Assembly (NCBI RefSeq): GCF_000720135.1
Contig: NZ_JOIU01000007.1
Span: 124,001-188,000, forward strand
Length of the DNA: 64,000 nucleotides
Reading direction: 5' to 3'
Source: Streptomyces sp. NRRL S-1022
Lineage (GTDB): Bacteria > Actinomycetota > Actinomycetes > Streptomycetales > Streptomycetaceae
Within the stretch, counting starts at the first letter, position 1, and the number at the start of each line of letters is the position of its first letter. The notes beneath the pieces were generated by a model. That model was not told the DNA's origin. It ran no database searches and saw only the letters and a program-made list of their open reading frames with translations. This document shows, piece after piece, positions 60,023-64,000 of this stretch. The position numbers were made by a program, and so were the translations under genes.

Positions 60023-61412
60023 CATACCCACCGCCCGCCGTACCGCGCTCGTCATCGGCGGCAGCACGGCCGGCATGCTCGCCGCGTCCGTGCTCGCCAG
60101 CCGCTTCCACGAGGTGACGATCGTGGAGGCCGACCGGCTGCCGGCGGGCCCCGAGCCGCGCAAGGGCCTGCCCCAGGCGCGGCACGCGCACCTGCTCTGG
60201 TCCGGCGGCGTGGCCGCGCTGGAGCAGCTGCTGCCGGGCATCACCGGGGAGCTGACCGCGCAGGGCGCCGGACTCATCGGCGTGATGCGCGACCTGGTCA
60301 GCAAGGCGCCGTCCGGGCAGTGGTTCCGGCGGTTCACCGACTCCCGGCACCACATGATCGTGTGCAGCCGGGACCTGCTGGACGCGGTGGTCCGCGCCGA
60401 CGTCCTCGCCATGCGCCGGATCACCCTGCGCGACGGGACCCGGGCGGCGGGCCTGGCCGGCGACCGGCACCGGGTGACCGGTGTCCGCCTGGCCACCGGT
60501 GAGACGCTCCGCGCCGACCTGGTGATCGACGCCGGCGGCCGCGGTTCCCACGCGGACACCTGGCTCCAGGCCCTGGGCCACGCCCCGGTCGAGGAGCGGG
60601 TGGTCGACGCGGGCGTCACCTACGCCAGCCGGTTCTACGCGGCCCCCGGCGCCACCGCGACCCTGCGCTACCCGGTGGTGAACGTGCAGGCCGACCCGCG
60701 CGACGCACCCGGCCGGGGCGGGGTCGTCGTACCGGTCGAGGGCGACCGCTGGCTGGTCACGCTCTCCGGCACCCGGGGTGGCGAACCCTCCGCCGACCCC
60801 GACGCGTTCGAGGACTTCGCGCTCACCGGCCTGAAGGACCCGGTGATCGGCCGGCTCCTCGCCCAGGCCAAGCCGCTGACCGACCCGGTGATCACCCGCA
60901 GTACGGCCAACCGCCGCCGCTTCTACGAGAAGGCCGCGGCCTGGCCGGAGGGCTTCGCGGTGCTCGGCGACGCCGTCGCCGGCTACAACCCGGTGTACGG
61001 CCACGGCCTGTCCGTCGCCGCGCAGAGCGCCCTCGCCCTCGGCCGGACCCTCGACCGGTACGGCCCCACCGCCCCCGGCACCGCCCGCCGCGTCCAGCGC
61101 GCGGTGGCCCGGCCGGTCGGCAACGCGTGGAACCTCGCGGTCGGCCAGGACGCCTACTACCCCGGGGCCGCCCCCCAGCCGCCGACCGCCGTCGAACGCC
61201 TGCTCACCGCCTACGTCGACAAGGCCGTGGCCGCCGGCTCCGAGAACCCGCGCGCCCTGCGGGGCCTGCTGGACGTGATGAGCCTGCGCACCCCGGCGGC
61301 CCGGCTGTTCGCCCCGGACATGCTGTGGAACGTCTGCTTCGGCCCCCGCAAGGGCCCCCTGGCGGGACCGCCGCTGACGGAGGCCGAACGGGAGTCGGCG
61401 GGGCTGAGGTGA
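60015..61412 (+). CDS. FAD-dependent oxidoreductase (geranylgeranyl-reductase / monooxygenase-like)
   Basis: 465 residues, overlapping the seven-TM gene by 8 bp. FAD-binding VIGGSTAGMLAASVLA lies at the N-terminus, with EADRLPAGPEPRKGLPQARH typical of the FAD-dependent monooxygenase group. A DxxxP-like block sits late (FAVLGDAVAGYNPVYGHGLS). The C-terminus is helical (NPRALRGLLDVMSL). These enzymes hydroxylate or reduce lipophilic substrates. It is last in the XRE/ImmA/seven-TM operon. The product is unknown. Confidence 0.88.
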   Translation: MPDIPTARRTALVIGGSTAGMLAASVLASRFHEVTIVEADRLPAGPEPRKGLPQARHAHLLWSGGVAALEQLLPGITGELTAQGAGLIGVMRDLVSKAPSGQWFRRFTDSRHHMIVCSRDLLDAVVRADVLAMRRITLRDGTRAAGLAGDRHRVTGVRLATGETLRADLVIDAGGRGSHADTWLQALGHAPVEERVVDAGVTYASRFYAAPGATATLRYPVVNVQADPRDAPGRGGVVVPVEGDRWLVTLSGTRGGEPSADPDAFEDFALTGLKDPVIGRLLAQAKPLTDPVITRSTANRRRFYEKAAAWPEGFAVLGDAVAGYNPVYGHGLSVAAQSALALGRTLDRYGPTAPGTARRVQRAVARPVGNAWNLAVGQDAYYPGAAPQPPTAVERLLTAYVDKAVAAGSENPRALRGLLDVMSLRTPAARLFAPDMLWNVCFGPRKGPLAGPPLTEAERESAGLR

Positions 61413-61452
61413 GACCAGCGGGGCCGGAAGGGGCCGGGGCGAGGAGTACGGG

Positions 61453-62475
61453 CTACACGGCCGCGTACGCCACCGGGTCGCTGCCCGGCACCGGTTCCGC
61501 CCGGCCCAGTTTCACCAGGCGGCGCAGGTGGGACTCCGCCTCCGAGACGGCGATGTTGCGGGACCCGTAGGGGATGTCGGTCCAGGGCCGGTTCCACTCC
61601 ATGCGCTCGGCGAGCTGCCAGGGCGTGAGGGGCTCGGCGAGGAGGGCGAGGAGGCCGGCCAGACGGCTCTCGTGGTGGTCGAGCAGGGCACGGACGCGGC
61701 CCGGGCCGTCCGTGAAGGACTGCTGGTGCGCGGGGAGCACCTCCGCCGGGGTGAGCCGGCCGATCCGCTCCAGTGAGTCCAGGTAGTCCCCCAGCGGGTC
61801 GGTGACCGTCGCGTCGTCGGGGTCCTCGTACAGGCCGATGTGCGGGGTGATCCCGGGCAGCAGGTGGTCCCCGCTGAACAGCCGCCCCTGGCCCGGGAGC
61901 CGGGCCGGATGCTCCTCCTCCAGGTGCAGGCAGACATGGCCCGGCGTGTGCCCCGGGGTCCAGATCGCGCGCAGCCGGCGGCCGGGCAGGTCGAGGAGTT
62001 CACCGGGGACGATCTCCCGGTCGGGCAGCGCCGGGGACAGGCCGGGCAGGGCCCCCACGCGGGGCGTCCGCAGCGGCGCCACGTGCTCCTCGGGCGCCCC
62101 GGCCGCCGTCAGCTTGGCCGCCATGTACGAGAACCACCGCTCCGGCCGGGTCTCCCGGGTCCGCCGCACGATCGCCGCGTCCGCCGCGTGCAGCGCCACC
62201 CAGGCGCCGGAGGCCTCCCGGACCCGGGCCGACAGGCCGTGGTGGTCCGGGTGGTGGTGGGTGATCACCACGCCGTACACCTCCCCGACCGCCGTACCGC
62301 AGGCCGCCAGCCCCGCCGTCAGCGCGTCCCAGGACCCGGGGTCGTCCCACCCGGTGTCGACGAGCACGGGACCCCGGTCGGTGTCCACCACGTACACCAG
62401 CGTGTACCCGAGGGGATTGTCCGGAATGGGCACCCGAACGGCCCGCACGCCCCCACCGTGATCGAACACAGCCAC
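61453..62475 (-). CDS. MBL-fold metallo-hydrolase
   Basis: 340 residues if started at the GTG at 62475, with GGAGG 7 nt upstream; a GTG at 62481 has only one base of spacing. Zinc ligands: THHHPDHHG near residue 72, HTPGHVCLHLE, and FSGDHLLPG with Asp. A C-terminal wing resembles a winged helix (LTPWQLAERMEWNRPWTDIP and SHLRRLVKLGRAE). MBL proteins of this glyoxalase II-like type hydrolyse thioesters. The KstR-type site 54 bp upstream suggests an acyl-CoA or similar thioester substrate. Confidence 0.9.
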   Translation of the reverse strand: MAVFDHGGGVRAVRVPIPDNPLGYTLVYVVDTDRGPVLVDTGWDDPGSWDALTAGLAACGTAVGEVYGVVITHHHPDHHGLSARVREASGAWVALHAADAAIVRRTRETRPERWFSYMAAKLTAAGAPEEHVAPLRTPRVGALPGLSPALPDREIVPGELLDLPGRRLRAIWTPGHTPGHVCLHLEEEHPARLPGQGRLFSGDHLLPGITPHIGLYEDPDDATVTDPLGDYLDSLERIGRLTPAEVLPAHQQSFTDGPGRVRALLDHHESRLAGLLALLAEPLTPWQLAERMEWNRPWTDIPYGSRNIAVSEAESHLRRLVKLGRAEPVPGSDPVAYAAV

Positions 62476-62528
62476 GATCACCCCTCCACCCGTCCGCCCT
62501 CCGCCCCACGGCCATTGCCCACTATAAC

Positions 62529-62542
62529 TAGAACTGGTTTCA
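62529..62542. promoter_or_regulatory. KstR-type operator, MBL hydrolase promoter
   Basis: TAGAACTGGTTTCA fits TNNAACNNGTTNNA exactly. It lies 54 bp before the MBL start. Confidence 0.72.
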
Positions 62543-62802
62543 GTGGCTGCTCAACTCGGCGCACAGGGTCGAGTGTTGGTCGCTGCGATCCGCCGGGCCG
62601 GTCAGCCGGTCACCCGTGGCCGGTGGCGGTCGACTGCGATCCGGTGGTGTCCGCCCTCGTCGATGTCAGGCATGGATGCCAGCCGGCCCCTCGATGCCTG
62701 TGGTCGCTCGTATTGCTCGTTCGGGTGCGTATCTCGTGCAAGTACTGCCCCAGCTGGCCAGGCTTGACCTCGCAATGCGTCTCCTCGTGAAGGTAGAAGA
62801 AC
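62543..62802. other. Intergenic stretch with a doubtful minus-strand frame
   Basis: No gene is convincing here. A 64-codon minus-strand frame (62610-62804, starting MFFYLHEETHCEVKPGQ) has fair codon use in its first half, but it has no ribosome-binding site and its start overlaps the GYD gene start on the other strand. It may be a gene remnant. No repeat or RNA feature is seen. Confidence 0.4.
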
Positions 62803-63099
62803 ATGCCGACGTACGTCGCCTTGCTGAGCTGGACCGAACAAGGGGTCCGAAACTACAAGGACACCGCGAAGCGCGCCGAGACCTTCGGCTCAGGGGTCCA
62901 GAAGCTCGGGGCGAAGCTCCTGAGTATCTACTGGACCGTCGGGCCGTACGACCTCGTGGCCCTCGTCGAGGCGCCCGACGACGAAACCGCGGCGGCAGCA
63001 CTCCTTCAGCTCGGCGGGGTGGGCAACGTCCGCTCCACGACCCTGCGGGCCTTCGACCGAGAGGAGATGGAGCGCGTCATCGCCAAGGCTGCCGGCTGA
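62803..63099 (+). CDS. GYD-domain protein
   Basis: 98 residues with GAAGG upstream. It begins MPTYVALLSWTEQGVRNYKD and contains VGPYDLVALVEAPDDETAAA, both typical of the GYD family, which form small ferredoxin-like dimers of unknown function. The Gly-Tyr-Asp signature appears as G-P-Y-D-L. It is a complete small gene with its own start. It is followed by a small hypothetical gene 96 bp away. Confidence 0.85.
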   Translation: MPTYVALLSWTEQGVRNYKDTAKRAETFGSGVQKLGAKLLSIYWTVGPYDLVALVEAPDDETAAAALLQLGGVGNVRSTTLRAFDREEMERVIAKAAG

Positions 63100-63195
63100 C
63101 GGCCACCACAGCGCCGGCGATGGCGTCTGGCGAGTCGGCTCAGCAGCTGGGCTGACGCCCGCATCTGCCCCCCGTTCTCCCAGGAGGAGCGCACA

Positions 63196-63489
63196 ATGGC
63201 GCAACCGGTAAGCCGGCCAACGATCAGCGCCGAGCAGTTCAGTCGAGTGTGTGACGAGATCAGGAGCACGGCGGCGTCCGAGGTGGACGCTCGGTCCATC
63301 CGGGACTGTGCTCTGCGCATCGTGCAGACTCTGGGCCTGGCGCTATCCACGGATGACCTAAGCGGGCTCCTCGCCGGACTCATGGTCCCTAGTGCGGCCC
63401 CGCCACCTGAGAGCCCTCGGTACACCCGAGAGCCCATCCTGGACATGCCCGACGAACGGCCAGGAGAAGATGAAGGTCCGGTTAGGTAG
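63196..63489 (+). CDS. Small hypothetical protein
   Basis: 97 residues, with the strong ribosome-binding site CCCAGGAGGAGCGCACA. Mostly helical (ISAEQFSRVCDEIRSTAASE, IRDCALRIVQTLGLALS) with a Pro-rich, acidic tail. I do not recognise the family. GC content and codon bias are a little weaker than in the neighbouring genes, which fits recent acquisition. Confidence 0.6.
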   Translation: MAQPVSRPTISAEQFSRVCDEIRSTAASEVDARSIRDCALRIVQTLGLALSTDDLSGLLAGLMVPSAAPPPESPRYTREPILDMPDERPGEDEGPVR

Positions 63490-63616
63490 GCCGGGCCTTC
63501 GACCACGAACCACGACCCACGCGGCGATACCGCTGTCCTGTGGGTGGACTGGCGCGAGTCACAGCCAGGCCCCGAGCCGGCTGCCGATGCCGACCGCGCG
63601 CAGCCGCTGCCGCTGC

Positions 63617-63670
63617 CGCCGTGTCGATACCGAACTCGGTGACCTTCTCGGCGTTCGTGGACAGCGCGAC
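63617..63670 (-). pseudogene. pgi: Short fragment resembling glucose-6-phosphate isomerase
   Basis: The minus strand codes for VALSTNAEKVTEFGIDTA, which matches the conserved block of bacterial glucose-6-phosphate isomerase (normally followed by NMFGFWDWVGG) as I know it. On both sides the resemblance stops at once. It is too short for a gene and has no start, so it is a remnant or an insertion scar. The rest of 63490-63750 contains nothing I can recognise. Confidence 0.55.
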
Positions 63671-63750
63671 CGAGCCTGGAGTCGGATCCGGTGCAACTTG
63701 GGGCGATGGCCGGGACGCTCCTGCCACGCATGCGGGTTGTTGCCCAACCC

Positions 63751-63764
63751 GGGAACTGGTATCA
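63751..63764. promoter_or_regulatory. Degenerate KstR-type operator, aldehyde dehydrogenase promoter
   Basis: GGGAACTGGTATCA differs from TNNAACNNGTTNNA at two defined positions. Independently, GAACTG-GTAT-CAGTTC (63753-63768) is a perfect inverted repeat overlapping it. It lies 59 bp before the aldehyde dehydrogenase start. Confidence 0.5.
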
Positions 63765-63767
63765 GTT

Positions 63768-63782
63768 CTGACACAGCGTCAG
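63768..63782. promoter_or_regulatory. CTGAC-N5-GTCAG palindrome, copy 3
   Basis: CTGACACAGCGTCAG, perfect 5-bp arms; the palindrome extends outward by one more T-A pair (T-CTGAC...GTCAG-A) on each side. It is 40 bp before the aldehyde dehydrogenase start. Confidence 0.68.
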
Positions 63783-63822
63783 AAACAACGAAGCGGTGCG
63801 GTGCGGCGGGAGGCAGTCGGCC

Positions 63823-64000
63823 ATGACAGAGCTCGTGGAACACGGACAGCTGTTCATCGGCGGGGAGTTGACCGACCCGCTGGGCCGGGACGTGATCGAG
63901 GTGATCTCGCCGCACACCGAGGAGGTCATCGGCCGGGTGCCGCACGCGTCCCGGGCGGACGTCGACCGGGCCGTGGCCGTCGCGCGCCGCGCCTTCGACG
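63823..64000 (+). CDS. Aldehyde dehydrogenase, N-terminal fragment
   Basis: The first 59 residues of a gene that runs off the window. It begins MTELVEHGQLFIGGELTD and continues with VISPHTEEVIGRVPHASRAD then VDRAVAVARRAFD, the usual N-terminus of NAD(P)-dependent aldehyde dehydrogenases. GGGAGG precedes the ATG. The paired operator-like sites upstream tie it to the MaoC and thiolase genes. Relatives in KstR-regulated clusters oxidise side-chain aldehydes. Confidence 0.85.
   Translation, partial: MTELVEHGQLFIGGELTDPLGRDVIEVISPHTEEVIGRVPHASRADVDRAVAVARRAFD

Noticed and set aside
62610..62804. 64-codon minus-strand frame starting MFFYLHEETHCEV
   Set aside because: Its start overlaps the GYD gene start on the other strand, there is no ribosome-binding site, and I recognise no family. 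It was left as a possible remnant in the gap entry.

Overview
The window is a stretch of Streptomyces chromosome. The evidence is very high GC with G/C-dominated third codon positions, AfsR/SARP-type regulation, F420 enzymes (NpdG and an LLM-family oxidoreductase), a TTA (bldA-type) codon in a regulator, an actinobacterial RNase P RNA, and many gene starts that look leaderless. Most of it reads like conserved core chromosome. The more accessory-looking parts are about 40.1-42.6 kb and 55.7-63.8 kb.

Layout. 0-9.9 kb: the end of an ABC-2 permease, an AfsR-like regulator, a site-2-protease-like membrane protein, npdG, a sialidase, map and a PhzF-like protein. 10.0-14.3 kb: an efeO-efeB-efeU iron uptake operon behind a possible iron box, followed by a lipoprotein. 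14.3-26.9 kb: prim-pol-like protein, TetR, Rsm22-type methyltransferase, serine hydrolase plus Bcr/CflA exporter, Gfo/Idh and SDR oxidoreductases, D-Ala-D-Ala carboxypeptidase, aldo/keto reductase, DoxX, and a divergent HATPase / HTH-TPR pair. 26.9-27.4 kb: rnpB, whose 5' end overlaps the stop of an EamA exporter gene. 28.3-33.9 kb: AraC, YaaA, KDPG aldolase, an RNase H/phosphatase with a repeat-filled linker, a zinc-ribbon coiled coil that seems to start at CTG, and Nif3. 34.1-35.7 kb: a hypothetical protein, a 51-residue repeat peptide and a 50-bp tandem repeat. 35.7-44.7 kb: SDR, alcohol dehydrogenase and MaoC genes, a histidine kinase separated from a likely partner response regulator by a GH54 arabinofuranosidase and a TOPRIM gene, then an SCP-x-type thiolase. 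44.8-53.2 kb: MFS exporter, methyltransferase, amidase, LLM oxidoreductase, lipoprotein and small membrane proteins. 51.4-55.5 kb: prenyltransferase-fold, methyltransferase and glycosyltransferase genes in one overlapping operon, divergent from a KstR-like TetR gene. 55.7-56.1 kb: a TPP riboswitch with no thiamine gene behind it. 56.3-61.4 kb: an ATP-grasp gene with an attenuator-like leader, divergent from a tight XRE / ImmA-IrrE / seven-TM / FAD-enzyme operon. 61.4-64.0 kb: an MBL-fold hydrolase, two small genes, a short fragment resembling glucose-6-phosphate isomerase, and the start of an aldehyde dehydrogenase gene.

How the parts connect. Four exact copies of the 14-bp pattern TNNAACNNGTTNNA, the established operator of mycobacterial KstR, lie in front of the MaoC operon, the thiolase, the glycosyltransferase operon / kstR-like gene, and the MBL hydrolase. 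A degenerate fifth copy precedes the aldehyde dehydrogenase. Three of these promoters also carry a second palindrome, CTGAC-N5-GTCAG. This suggests a local KstR-like regulon covering acyl-CoA or isoprenoid-type catabolism and a lipid/glycan-modifying operon, with a second unidentified regulator acting at three of the promoters. It is the strongest candidate in the window for an undescribed system. The XRE/ImmA/seven-TM/FAD operon with its attenuated ATP-grasp neighbour is the second.
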